A stretch of 64,000 bases of DNA from Microbacterium sp. VKM Ac-2870 (GTDB taxonomy: Bacteria; Actinomycetota; Actinomycetes; Actinomycetales; Microbacteriaceae): positions 124,001 to 188,000 of the forward strand of contig NZ_JADKSH010000005.1 of the NCBI RefSeq assembly GCF_015350795.1, in the 5' to 3' direction. The notes below the pieces were generated by a model. The model was not told where the DNA came from. It ran no database searches and saw only the letters and a list, made by a program, of their open reading frames with translations. The stretch's first letter is position 1. The number at the start of each line of letters is the position of its first letter. A program made the position numbers and the translations under genes. Below are positions 33,516 through 41,423 of the stretch, piece after piece.

Positions 33516-34100
33516 ATGTCCACCATGAGCGATGAACAATCGGTGTCGTCTGGACGTTTCGCGCCCGTGATCGACGAAATCGCGTACGACATCCTCCGAT
33601 CCCTGCGTCGCAACGGACGGATATCGATCGCGGCGCTCGCTCAGGAAGTGGGGATCTCGCGGGCGAGCGCCTACTCGCGCGTGGAGGCGCTGACCCGTGC
33701 GGGGATCATCACCGGCTACACCGCGACGGTCGATCCCACGCGTCTCGGGCTCGGCGTGAGCGCTCTCGTGTTCTGCACGATCCAGCCGCAGCAGTGGACG
33801 TCATTCCTGCAGGCCGTGGGCGAGATGCCCGACGTGGAGTCGGCACTGGTGATGACGGGCGAGCACGATGTGATGCTGATCGTCCGCAGCGTCGATATGG
33901 AAGCCATGCAGTCCCTCGTCATCGGAGCCATCGCCGCACGTCCCGAAGTGACGAAGGTCGAGACGGCGATCGTGATGGGCGAGGTGTTCCGTCGCCCCTT
34001 CGTGCTCCCGGGAGACATCCCGCAGCGCGATCAGATCGGCGTCGACAGCGGACTCATGCGGTTCACCCGCACGGATCTGGGCCACGGCGAGCGGGTGTGA
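33516..34100 (+). CDS. Lrp/AsnC-family transcriptional regulator
   Basis: 194 residues from ATG 33516 (a second ATG at 33525 is possible). The N-terminal HTH is IAYDILRSLRRNGRISIAAL and EVGISRASAYSRVEALTRAG (about 41-60 after a 20-residue extension). The RAM effector domain follows (about 80-165) with SALVMTGEHDVMLIVRSVDME. The C-terminus carries an unusual 25-residue tail. It is divergent from the dpp-like operon, so control of peptide uptake by an amino acid is the simplest inference. Confidence 0.9.
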   Translation: MSTMSDEQSVSSGRFAPVIDEIAYDILRSLRRNGRISIAALAQEVGISRASAYSRVEALTRAGIITGYTATVDPTRLGLGVSALVFCTIQPQQWTSFLQAVGEMPDVESALVMTGEHDVMLIVRSVDMEAMQSLVIGAIAARPEVTKVETAIVMGEVFRRPFVLPGDIPQRDQIGVDSGLMRFTRTDLGHGERV

Positions 34101-34106
34101 CCGGCG

Positions 34107-34448
34107 TCAGAGCTGCACGCAGACGCTGACGTGGTCGACCCCGTCGACGGCGAAGTCCTCGACCAGGCGGACACGTCCTGCGTCGTCGATCTCGGCTCGG
34201 CTCACCGCCTCGCCGCGCACGACGGTGCCGTCGACGGCCAGCGCGTGCGCGAAGGCGACGCGAACCTGATCGTCGATCATCTCGCCGACGAAACGCCCCT
34301 CCGACACGGTGTCACCGGTGTACTCGCCCCAGACGAGGCTTCCCTCCTGGTGGTACTGGAACACCGTGGGCGCGTCGGCGTCGACCGTGCTCGCGGTCGA
34401 GGACACCATGGCGAAACGCAGATCGTCGAGAGAGGGGAATGAACGCAT
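34107..34448 (-). CDS. Small beta-sheet protein of the 'N-acetylglutamate synthase-like' hypothetical family
   Basis: 113 residues from ATG 34448. Family hallmarks are FRFAMVSSTAS-like start (here DLRFAMVSSTAS), VFQYHQEGSLVWGEYTGDTV (about 30-49) and GRFVGEMIDDQVRVAF. Related proteins are widely but wrongly labelled N-acetylglutamate synthase; they are too short to be that enzyme. The pattern of short repeating beta-strands suggests a lipocalin- or MORN-like sheet. Function unknown. It converges with lrp over a gap of 6 bp. Confidence 0.72.
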   Translation of the reverse strand: MRSFPSLDDLRFAMVSSTASTVDADAPTVFQYHQEGSLVWGEYTGDTVSEGRFVGEMIDDQVRVAFAHALAVDGTVVRGEAVSRAEIDDAGRVRLVEDFAVDGVDHVSVCVQL

Positions 34449-34493
34449 AACCACGAGTATGTCTCGAACGTGCGCGGCGCCGCGCACGGCGGC

Positions 34494-35237
34494 CTACCCG
34501 GCGGCGGGGGCGAGAGCGCTGTCGATCGCCCAGCGCTCGTCGAAGACGAAGCAGTCGCCGCGGTAGTGCGCCGCCCCCTCTGCGGCGAACCAGCCCAGGA
34601 TCCCGCCGTCGAGTTGCCAGGCGTCCACCCCCTCCTCGCGGAGAACGATCGCCGCCTTCTCGCAGCGGATGCCGCCGGTGCAGTAGCTGACGACGGTCTT
34701 GTCCCGCAGCTCTTCTCGGTGGGCGGCGACCGCGGCCGGAAACTGCGTGAATCGTTGCAGGCGCCAGTCCACCGCGCCCACGAAGGCGCCCTCATCGACC
34801 TCGAACGCGTTGCGCGTGTCGAGCAGGACGACCTCGCGGCCCGCATCGTCGTGCCCCTGATCGAGCCAGCGGCGCAGCGTCTCCGGGCTGACCGCGGGCG
34901 CGCGCTCCTGTCCCGGGCGGACCGCGGGGCGGTCCATCCGGATGATCTCGCGCTTGAGCTTGACGAGCATCTTCCGAAACGGCTGCGTGGGCGACCAGCT
35001 CTCCGTGGCGCGCAGCGAGGCGAACCGCGGGTCGGCGCGCAGGTGGTCGAGGTACCCGCGCAGCGCCGCGGGCTCGCCCGCGAGGAAGAGGTTGATGCCT
35101 TCCTCCGCCAGGATGATCGTGCCCTTCAGACCCGCCGCATCCGCACGTTCACGCAGCACCTCGCGCAGCTGCAGCGCGTCGCTCACCGCGGTGAACAGGT
35201 ACGCGGAGACGTTGAGGATGGGCAGTTCTGCGGGCAT
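34494..35237 (-). CDS. trhO: tRNA uridine(34) hydroxylase, rhodanese-like
   Basis: 247 residues. The N-terminal ferredoxin-like/acylphosphatase-like domain GTIILAEEGINLFLAG (about 39-54) is followed by the central FRKMLVKLKREII, and the rhodanese domain ends with the active-site loop VSYCTGGIRCEKAA (about 183-196; catalytic Cys at CTGGIRC). This architecture is diagnostic of TrhO/YceA, which makes 5-hydroxyuridine at the wobble position of several tRNAs using molecular oxygen. ATG 35237 has TAGGCT 6 nt upstream, so it is probably leaderless. Monocistronic. Confidence 0.93.
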   Translation of the reverse strand: MPAELPILNVSAYLFTAVSDALQLREVLRERADAAGLKGTIILAEEGINLFLAGEPAALRGYLDHLRADPRFASLRATESWSPTQPFRKMLVKLKREIIRMDRPAVRPGQERAPAVSPETLRRWLDQGHDDAGREVVLLDTRNAFEVDEGAFVGAVDWRLQRFTQFPAAVAAHREELRDKTVVSYCTGGIRCEKAAIVLREEGVDAWQLDGGILGWFAAEGAAHYRGDCFVFDERWAIDSALAPAAG

Positions 35238-35258
35238 CCGCTCAGCCTACGACCGCCG

Positions 35259-36209
35259 TCACATGTCGGTCGGCGTCCACTCCGAGACCTCGTCGAGCTC
35301 GGCGACCTCGGCGGCGGTGAGTTCGACCCGTCCGCCGTCGAGCAGGTCGGCGACCTGCGACAGCTTCGACGCCGATGCGATCGGTGCGACGACCGTCGGC
35401 TTGGCGCGCAGCCAGCCGAGGGCCGTGGCGGCGATCGAGACCTCGTGGGCCTTGCCGATGCGCTCCAGAACCTCGATGATCTGCAGGCCCTGCGGCGTGG
35501 CGTAGACGGCGGCGCCTTCCGCGCGAGGCGTGTCGTGCTGAGAAGCATCCGTCGAGCGGTACTTGCCCGTGAGGAATCCCTTCGCGAGCGAGAAGTACGG
35601 CACCAGCGACAGGCCGAACTCCTCGGCGACCGGCACGATGTCGTTCTCGGTCTCGCGGTGCACGAGGTTGTAGTGGGGCTGGATGGCGACCGGTTCGGCG
35701 ACGCCCAGCTCGCGCGCGATGCGCACCCACTCACGGATGCGGTCAGCCGAGTAGTTCGACACCGCGGTGTAGCGGACGAGGCCGTCGGACACGAGCTGAC
35801 CGAACGCGGCGACCGTCTCCTCCAGCGGGGTCTCGGCATCGTCGAAATGCGCGTAGTAGAGGTCGATGGACTCCACGCCGAGGCGCTCGAGCGATGCCTC
35901 CGCGGCCGCCCGCACGTTCGCCGCCGCGAGTCCCTTGAACTGCGGGTGCTGGCTGACCTTGGTCGCGACGGTGACGTCCGTGTGGCCACGGTCGGCGAGC
36001 CACGCGCCGATGACCGTCTCGCTCTCGCCGCCGCTGTGGCCGGGCACCCACGCGCTGTATGCGTCAGCGGTGTCGATGAAGTTGCCGCCGCCCGCGTAGA
36101 ACGCGTCGAGGATGCGGAAGGACTCCTCGCGATCGGCCGTCCAGCCGAACACGTTGCCGCCGAGGGCGAGGGGGAAGACGTCGATATCGGTGTGCGAAAT
36201 ACGGCTCAT
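35259..36209 (-). CDS. Aldo/keto reductase
   Basis: 316 residues from ATG 36209 (a TTG 12 nt earlier is less likely). The TIM-barrel AKR tetrad is visible: Asp and Tyr in FIDTADAYS (about 46-54), Lys in VTVATKVSQ (about 80-88), His in IDLYYAHFDD (about 115-124). The NADPH end is WLRAKPTVVAPIASASKLSQ (about 268-287). Length and the GGNVFGWTADREESFRILD start match the bacterial AKR group related to YajO/oxidoreductase Tas. The physiological substrate is unknown; general carbonyl detoxification is likely. Confidence 0.9.
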   Translation of the reverse strand: MSRISHTDIDVFPLALGGNVFGWTADREESFRILDAFYAGGGNFIDTADAYSAWVPGHSGGESETVIGAWLADRGHTDVTVATKVSQHPQFKGLAAANVRAAAEASLERLGVESIDLYYAHFDDAETPLEETVAAFGQLVSDGLVRYTAVSNYSADRIREWVRIARELGVAEPVAIQPHYNLVHRETENDIVPVAEEFGLSLVPYFSLAKGFLTGKYRSTDASQHDTPRAEGAAVYATPQGLQIIEVLERIGKAHEVSIAATALGWLRAKPTVVAPIASASKLSQVADLLDGGRVELTAAEVAELDEVSEWTPTDM

Positions 36210-36543
36210 ACGTCGATCCAACCACCGCCTCGTGCCGCCTGTTCCTGGGAACCTACGATGACGTCATGTTCGGGGCTCCGAGCGCCGTGCCTCTGCTCCC
36301 GATCCGCGCCGTGAGCGTACTCTGGAGGAGTGAGCATCGTGAACGGCCTGCATCGAGCGGGCCAGAGGGAGGTCAACGGCGAACTCTTCGCCGCTGAGAG
36401 GTGACCCTGTCACGGCGTCGTGCGTCGCGTTCCTGAACGCGCCCGGCGCCGCCTTGTCACACCCTTCTCCGGATGCCGATGCGCACCGTACGACCGCTTC
36501 TTCGCGATCGGCGAGCGCGCGGCATCCTCCCCTCACGAAAGGC
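36210..36543. other. 334-bp intergenic region with possible leader ORF
   Basis: No long gene fits here. It holds a short candidate ORF at 36339-36404 with a strong Shine-Dalgarno (GGAGGAG, 36324-36330). Then GTGACCCTGTCAC, an inverted repeat (36401-36413), overlaps its stop, and a GC-rich CGCGCCCGGCGCCGCC stretch follows before the FBP gene. A leader-type arrangement is possible. Confidence 0.5.
36339..36404 (+). CDS. Putative 21-residue leader peptide
   Basis: The frame MNGLHRAGQREVNGELFAAE-R starts at GTG 36339, 8 nt after GGAGGAG, and stops at 36402-36404. The spacing is ideal for translation. An inverted repeat GTGAC-CCT-GTCAC covers the stop. The peptide has no recognisable homology. 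It lies 140 nt before the gene for a ribosome/EF-G-associated zinc-finger protein, so it might attenuate that gene. Chance is a real alternative for so short an ORF. Confidence 0.35.
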   Translation: MNGLHRAGQREVNGELFAAER

Positions 36544-37041
36544 ATGTCCGTGCACGCTCTCACCGACGCGCAGATCCGCGCTTCGCTCATCAATGTCACC
36601 CAGTCCGAACGCCGCAACGTCACGCTCCCGGCCGATGTCGCCAACACGGATTGGGACCGCCTCGAGTTCTACGGTGGCCGCGACCGAAAGCTCGCCCTCG
36701 TCGGCTACGTCGTCGCCGAACTCGACGGCGTTCCGACCGGTCTCCTCCTACGGCAGGCCGAATCGCGGCCGACTTCGCGGGCGCAGTGCTCGTGGTGCGC
36801 CGACGTGCATCTGCCCAACGACGTGCTCCTGTTCACGGCGAAGCGCGTCGGCGACGCTGGTCGCCGGGGCGACACCGTCGGAACTCTCGCGTGCGACCGC
36901 TTCCAGTGCAATGAGAACGCGCGCAGGCGCCCGCCCGCGGCCTACGTCGGATTCGATGTCGAGGCCGCGCGTCGGGCGCGCATCGCCGCACTCCGCGAGA
37001 ACGTCGAGTCGTTCGTCCGCGGCGTCCGCAACGGCCTCTGA
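36544..37041 (+). CDS. FBP-domain protein (FusB-type treble-clef zinc finger)
   Basis: 165 residues from ATG 36544, with GAAAGG upstream. An N-terminal helical segment begins LTDAQIRASLINVTQSERRN. The C-terminal FBP_C domain holds a four-Cys zinc knuckle: QCSWCADVHLPNDV (about 80-93) and TLACDRFQCNENAR (about 117-130). In FusB this finger binds domain IV of EF-G and rescues translation from fusidic acid. Actinobacterial homologues are mostly uncharacterised and have low-GC-resistance relatives only distantly. I infer an EF-G- or ribosome-associated role. A strong 17-bp hairpin ends the gene. Confidence 0.86.
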   Translation: MSVHALTDAQIRASLINVTQSERRNVTLPADVANTDWDRLEFYGGRDRKLALVGYVVAELDGVPTGLLLRQAESRPTSRAQCSWCADVHLPNDVLLFTAKRVGDAGRRGDTVGTLACDRFQCNENARRRPPAAYVGFDVEAARRARIAALRENVESFVRGVRNGL

Positions 37042-37051
37042 CGCCGCTCGA

Positions 37052-37089
37052 GCCCCCGGCATCCATTCACCGGAATGGATGCCGGGGGC
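37052..37089 (+). terminator. 17-bp perfect hairpin after FBP gene
   Basis: Stem 37052-37068 pairs with 37073-37089 around an ACCG loop. The arms contain GGCATCC and GGATGCC. There is no T run afterwards; TAGCGT, the -10-like box of the next gene, follows at 37091. Confidence 0.65.
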
Positions 37090-37106
37090 GTAGCGTTGTC
37101 ACCACC

Positions 37107-38138
37107 ATGCAACGCTTCGGAACCCTCTCCTTCGGCCACTACGGCCCCCTCGGCGGTGGTCGCGAGCTCACGGCCGGCGACATGCTGCATCAGGCGATCG
37201 ACCTTGCACAGGGTCTGGATGACCTGGGCGTCAACGGCGTCGCGGTGCGAGTGCACCACTTCGCGCGTCAGCAGGCGGCCCCCATGCCGGTTCTCGCGGC
37301 GATGGCCGCAAAGACGAAGCGGATCGAAGTGGGTACGGGCGTCATCGACATGCGGTATGAGAACCCGCTGTACCTAGCCGAAGAGGCCGCCGCCGTCGAT
37401 CTGATCTCCGACGGCCGACTGGCGCTCGGCGTCAGCCGTGGTTCACCCGAGACGGTCGTGCGCGGCTACGAGAAGTTCGGTTACACCGCCGAAGACCCCC
37501 GCGGCGCCGATCTTGCCCGCGACCACTTCGACCTCTTCCTGCGCGCGATCGACGGTGAGGGCCTCGCCGAGCGCGACGCGAACTCCCCGTTCGGCGGCGG
37601 CAACGGACTGCAGCGCATCGAGCCGCACTCCCCCGGCCTGCGCTCGCGCGTCTGGTGGGGCGCCGGTTCGCGTGACACCGCCGAGTGGGCGGGGAGGACC
37701 GGCCTCAACCTGATGTCGTCCACCCTCGTCACCGAGGCGGACGGACGACCGTTCGACATCCTGCAGGCTGAGCAGATCGACCGTTTCCGTGCGGCGTGGA
37801 CCGAAGCCGGTCACCCCGGCACGCCCCGCGTCTCGGTCAGCCGCTCGGTCTTCCCGATCACGACCGCCGAGGACGAGCTCTACTTCGGTCACAGCCAGGA
37901 TGGCGACGGCATCGGCTACATCGACGGTTTCCGCTCGACCTTCGGCAAGACGTACGCCGCTGCGCCCGACGTTCTCGTGGAGCAGCTGATGCAGGATGCC
38001 GCGGTCATGTCGGCCGACACCCTCATGCTGACGATCCCTTCGCAGCTGGGTGTTGCCTTCAACCTGCGCCTCATGGAGTCGTTCGCGAAGTACGTCGCGC
38101 CGGCCCTCGGCTGGCAGTCCACCCTGGCATCCGCGTAA
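37107..38138 (+). CDS. Luciferase-like FMN-dependent monooxygenase (LLM class)
   Basis: 343 residues of the luciferase-like (beta/alpha)8 fold. Landmarks: TLSFGHYGPLGGGRELTAGD start, VGTGVIDMRYENPLYLAEEA (about 72-91) and ALGVSRGSPETVVRGYEKFG (about 107-126), which contacts FMN, then RVWWGAGSRDTAEWAGRTGL. It resembles the alkanal monooxygenase-like subgroup rather than SsuD. The partner flavin reductase is not nearby and the substrate is unknown. TAGCGT (37091-37096) lies 10 nt before the ATG, so the 5' leader is very short. Confidence 0.88.
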   Translation: MQRFGTLSFGHYGPLGGGRELTAGDMLHQAIDLAQGLDDLGVNGVAVRVHHFARQQAAPMPVLAAMAAKTKRIEVGTGVIDMRYENPLYLAEEAAAVDLISDGRLALGVSRGSPETVVRGYEKFGYTAEDPRGADLARDHFDLFLRAIDGEGLAERDANSPFGGGNGLQRIEPHSPGLRSRVWWGAGSRDTAEWAGRTGLNLMSSTLVTEADGRPFDILQAEQIDRFRAAWTEAGHPGTPRVSVSRSVFPITTAEDELYFGHSQDGDGIGYIDGFRSTFGKTYAAAPDVLVEQLMQDAAVMSADTLMLTIPSQLGVAFNLRLMESFAKYVAPALGWQSTLASA

Positions 38139-38182
38139 GCCTGATCCGGTCGACGACGTTCGCTCGACCAGACGCGGTTGGC

Positions 38183-38229
38183 CGCACCGGATTCGGACCA
38201 CGGATGCCGTGGCATCCGAATCCGGTGCG
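38183..38229. terminator. Large hairpin after luciferase-like gene
   Basis: A 15-bp perfect stem (38183-38197 with 38215-38229) encloses a second stem CCACGG/CCGTGG (38198-38203 with 38207-38212), with CA unpaired. The core includes GGATGCC and GGCATCC. A degenerate extra copy of the arm, CCGGTCCGAATCCG, follows at 38230-38243. No T run; either terminator or repeat element. Confidence 0.6.
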
Positions 38230-38306
38230 CCGGTCCGAATCCGCTGCGCGAGGCCGCGCGCGTCTGCGTCTTGCGCCGCCGGGCGTGATGGCAGACTCTG
38301 GTGATC

Positions 38307-38960
38307 ATGAGCCGCGTCCGCCTCGATCTGAACATCTCCCTCGACGGCTTCGCAACGACGACCGATCAGACGCCGGAACACCCTTTCGGCCACGACTGGG
38401 GTCGGCTCACCCGCGACTACACGGCGACCCGCACCTTCCGCGAACGTGTGCTGCACGACACCACCGGGGCCGGCACCACCGGCGTCGACGACGTCTACGC
38501 GACCCGCTACTTCGCAGACCTCGGCGCCGAGATCATGGGCGCGGGAATGTTCGGGCTGCACGATCACGGCAACGACCCCGACTGGCGCGGCTGGTGGGGC
38601 GAGGAGCCGCCGTTCCACGTTCCGGTATTCGTGCTCACGCACACCCCGCGCGCCTCGATCGAGATGGCGGGCGGCACGAGCTTCCACTTCATCGAGGCGA
38701 CGCCGCACGACGCGCTCGCACGCGCGCTGGCCGTCGCCGCCGGCGGCGACATCCGGATCGGCGGCGGCGGTTCGACGGCGCGTTCGTTCCTCGACGCCGG
38801 GCTCGTCGATGAGCTCCACGTCGCGGTCGTGCCCATCATCCTGGGCCGCGGCATCCGGCTGTGGGACGACCTCCGCGGTCTCGAGAGCGGCTATCGGGTG
38901 ACGTCGGAGGCGGCAGAGAGCGGCGTGACGCACATCACGTTCAGCCGCCCCGCGGAGTGA
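38307..38960 (+). CDS. Dihydrofolate reductase/RibD C-terminal-like reductase
   Basis: 217 residues from ATG 38307 (GTG 38301 is an alternative). The DHFR-like fold is shown by LDLNISLDGFATT (about 5-17), PVFVLTHTPRASIEM (about 109-123), the NADPH loop DIRIGGGGSTARSFLDAGLV (about 149-168) and DELHVAVVPIILGRGIRLW (about 169-187). It belongs to the small stand-alone RibD_C/YwjB-like group, not to true FolA, and lacks a deaminase domain. It may reduce a pterin- or riboflavin-like substrate. Confidence 0.88.
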   Translation: MSRVRLDLNISLDGFATTTDQTPEHPFGHDWGRLTRDYTATRTFRERVLHDTTGAGTTGVDDVYATRYFADLGAEIMGAGMFGLHDHGNDPDWRGWWGEEPPFHVPVFVLTHTPRASIEMAGGTSFHFIEATPHDALARALAVAAGGDIRIGGGGSTARSFLDAGLVDELHVAVVPIILGRGIRLWDDLRGLESGYRVTSEAAESGVTHITFSRPAE

Positions 38961-39251
38961 GGCGCCCCCGCGCACGCGCCCACCGACGACGAAGGCGACC
39001 GCCGCATCCCCCCAGATCGGCGATCGCCTTCATCGACAGCTGGCCAGCTTCGGGTGCCGACTCGCTTACGGAAAACGCTACGCGGTCGGACCGTCGAGAC
39101 ACAGTGAATGCAGCCAATCTTGCGCCATCCTCAACATTCAGACGCATGCAACCACTCAACGGCCGCGGGCAGCGCCCCGAAAGGCTCGGAATTTGCGCAA
39201 ATCTTGAGGAGCGGAGTCTTGACTGCTGGACAACAACTCGCTACACAGCAA
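38961..39251. other. 290-bp intergenic region, less GC-rich
   Basis: An 8-bp inverted repeat GAAGGCGA/TCGCCTTC (38992-38999 with 39025-39032) containing GGCGATCGCC lies just after the reductase and may terminate it. The rest (39040-39250) is lower in GC than its surroundings. I see no ORF with a start signal, no RNA motif and no repeat in it. Confidence 0.5.
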
Positions 39252-40559
39252 TCAGCCGGCACCGGAAACCGACAGCCCGAGCACGGGATAGAGCACGGTG
39301 AAACCCGCCACCAAGCCGAGCTTGAGCGCGTCGCCGGTGTGCCCGACGCCCGGGATGTCGTAGCGCGTCACCGTCATTCCCACCTTCCGCGCCGCCGCCG
39401 CCACACCGTCGGCATGCGCGATGTAGGCCGCGTCATTCGCTCCGGCGGTGAACACGGCCGTCATCCCGGCGTAGGTGCCCGCCGGGGCCGCCGCCAGGAT
39501 GTTGACCGGCTTCGACGCTTCGAACGCAGCACTGTCGCCACCGAAGACGGTCTTCGTGATGTTCGCGACCTGCTCCGAGCCAGGGAACGGCTCGCCCGAC
39601 ACGTCCAGGATGTTCTTCCAGATTCCGGGGTAATCCGCACCGAACGACAGCGCACATCCTCCCCCGTTGGAGTATCCCGCGATGGTCCAGTAGGCGGGAT
39701 CGCGGACGATGTTCAGGTGCGCCGTCGCCCAGGCCACCACATCCTGCGTGATGTACGTCCGAGCGCGGCCGTAGGCCGCCGAATCGGCGCACGCGGTGTC
39801 GCTGATGTCGGCGCCCACCTGGTCTGCGACGATCACGATCGGCGCCAACCCGTGGTTGCGGGCGGCGAAAGCGTCCAGCACGTCGCTGATCGCCGTGGGG
39901 TCGGGATTTCCAGGGTGCCCCATCATCATGACCACGAGCGGCAGCGCCGGCGCGTTCGCGACCAGGGCCGCGGGAGGCAGGTAGATACCCGCGGGCCGGG
40001 CGCGGAAGCCGGATGCCGTCGCGGGAATGTCCTGCGTACCCCGGCTTCCCTTTTCGGGCATGCCCGCGGGCGGCACGAAGGACTGAGAAAGAGGAACCGC
40101 CGGCGCCGCCCCGTCGGTCGGAGGTGCGGCGGGCAGGTCGATGGCGGCGTAGGTGGGAACCCCGAGCAGGGTACCGAGCGTGGGATTGAGGCCGAACGCC
40201 GCGTTGACACCGATGATCGCGGCGAGGAGGACGCTGACCACCGCGAGAGCAGACACCACCCGACGCCACACGCGCGCGCCGACCATGCCGCCGCACGCGA
40301 AACCGGCTGCCGCGAGGCCGGGCGCTGCCCACAGCACGACGAAACCGGGGAGCGGGGCACTGCCGAACAGGTGAGCGTTGTCGACGAACGCGACCGCCGC
40401 GACGGCGAGCCCGGCACCCACGATCGCCCCGACGACAGCCCACAGCAGAGGCCGGCGTCGCCATCGACGCACCAGCACGATCACGAACAGCGCAACGGCG
40501 ATCGCATATGCGACGATCGGCACCGCGCCATCAATGATCGGCAATTGCCAGATCTGCAT
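39252..40559 (-). CDS. Membrane-anchored esterase, Fes/mycolyltransferase-like alpha/beta hydrolase
   Basis: 435 residues. Four N-terminal helices (about 8-30, 38-58, 66-92, 98-120) are followed by a Pro/Ala linker (about 140-165) and an alpha/beta hydrolase domain. The nucleophile elbow is AGYSNGGGCALSFG (about 285-298; Ser in GYSNGG), the acid is likely Asp in FTAGANDAAY, and the His is in PGVGHTGD near 408. The layout (membrane segment plus extracellular esterase-D-like domain) resembles corynebacterial cell-envelope esterases, but the organism should lack mycolic acids. Substrate unknown. Confidence 0.85.
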   Translation of the reverse strand: MQIWQLPIIDGAVPIVAYAIAVALFVIVLVRRWRRRPLLWAVVGAIVGAGLAVAAVAFVDNAHLFGSAPLPGFVVLWAAPGLAAAGFACGGMVGARVWRRVVSALAVVSVLLAAIIGVNAAFGLNPTLGTLLGVPTYAAIDLPAAPPTDGAAPAVPLSQSFVPPAGMPEKGSRGTQDIPATASGFRARPAGIYLPPAALVANAPALPLVVMMMGHPGNPDPTAISDVLDAFAARNHGLAPIVIVADQVGADISDTACADSAAYGRARTYITQDVVAWATAHLNIVRDPAYWTIAGYSNGGGCALSFGADYPGIWKNILDVSGEPFPGSEQVANITKTVFGGDSAAFEASKPVNILAAAPAGTYAGMTAVFTAGANDAAYIAHADGVAAAARKVGMTVTRYDIPGVGHTGDALKLGLVAGFTVLYPVLGLSVSGAG

Positions 40560-40635
40560 GCACCAACTCTATGGGCGAGCACCTTGGGCGGCGCTGAGCG
40601 AGCCCGACCACACCTCCGTCACGTCTTCCGCAGGG

Positions 40636-40693
40636 CCGGAAGAAACCACCGCCTTCCGGAGGTGGCGCCGAGGGCGTTCACCGTGAATAATAT
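40636..40693 (+). promoter_or_regulatory. Promoter/operator of the cyd regulator gene
   Basis: CCGGAA (40636-40641) and TTCCGG (40654-40659) form an inverted repeat, interleaved with CCACC/GGTGG (40646-40650 and 40661-40665). A -10-like TAATAT (40688-40693) lies 5 nt before the ATG, so the regulator mRNA is probably leaderless. Autoregulation is plausible. Confidence 0.5.
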
Positions 40694-40698
40694 GAGGT

Positions 40699-41322
40699 AT
40701 GACCACAGGTCGCCCGGTTGGGTACAGCGCCATTTCCAGCTACTCACGTGTCGAGATCCTGCACCTCGTGCAGGAGCATCCCCGGCGGACGATCACGGAG
40801 ATCGTCGACGCGACGGGACTGCACCCCAATACGGTGCGTGAGCACCTGCAGCGTCTGATCGACGAGGGCTACGTGGTCTCGGCCGCCGAGCACCGCACCA
40901 CCCGCGGGCGGCCCCGCGTTCTGTACAGCGCCGCCGACGGCGTGCGCTCCTCCAGCCCGATCCAGCGCCGCAAGGTGCGTGCTGCCGCGGAGCGGGGTGA
41001 CCTCATGCGGCGCGTGCTGCCCGGCGCTGCACCCGAACTCGACACCGACGCGCTGCACCAGGTCGACGCGCTCGTCGAAGATCTCATCGATGCCGGCTTC
41101 GACCCACTGGTCGACGAGCGCGAGCTCACGGTGGATCTCACCCCCTGCGCCCACGCATCGTCGCAGGCCGAGCACCGCGATGTGCTCTGCCAGGTACACC
41201 TCGGTCTCATGCAGAGCGTGCTCGCCGCCGCCGGGGGCCCCCTCACGGTCGACGCGATGCGCCCGTCCTGCGACCCGCGCGAGTGCGTCGTCCAGTTGAT
41301 GTTCGCGCGGGCCACAGCCTGA
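40699..41322 (+). CDS. Winged-helix regulator with C-terminal Cys cluster, upstream of cyd genes
   Basis: 207 residues. The HTH is TITEIVDATGLHPNTVREHLQRLIDEGYV (about 31-59), followed by the wing RTTRGRPRVLY. The C-terminal half carries four cysteines: Cys150 in PCAH, Cys164 in LCQVH, Cys191 and Cys196 in SCDPREC. This resembles the SufR-type ArsR/MarR-like regulators whose C-terminal cysteines hold an iron-sulfur cluster, although the spacing (13, 26, 4 residues) differs. It lies 101 bp before cydA on the same strand. I infer an O2/NO/redox sensor that controls cytochrome bd; alternatively it regulates Fe-S supply. It has its own terminator. Confidence 0.8.
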   Translation: MTTGRPVGYSAISSYSRVEILHLVQEHPRRTITEIVDATGLHPNTVREHLQRLIDEGYVVSAAEHRTTRGRPRVLYSAADGVRSSSPIQRRKVRAAAERGDLMRRVLPGAAPELDTDALHQVDALVEDLIDAGFDPLVDERELTVDLTPCAHASSQAEHRDVLCQVHLGLMQSVLAAAGGPLTVDAMRPSCDPRECVVQLMFARATA

Positions 41323-41342
41323 TCAGGCGGCCTTTTCTTTTT
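41310..41342 (+). terminator. Rho-independent terminator after cyd regulator
   Basis: GGCC and CCTG (41310-41321) pair with CAGG and GGCC (41324-41332), with a small internal loop, followed by the T-rich TTTTCTTTTT. This is the only clear intrinsic terminator with a T run that I found. It isolates the regulator from cydABDC. Confidence 0.75.
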
Positions 41343-41423
41343 CACGGCTCGGACCCCCCGTCACTGGGAAGAACCTGAGTACCTTCAGTCTCGAAGAAGA
41401 CTCCCGCCCTCGGAAGGATGACG

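Noticed and set aside
34470..36314. Plus-strand open frame of 614 codons
   Set aside because: It is antisense to trhO and the aldo/keto reductase, and its content is Arg/Asp/Gly-rich without motifs.
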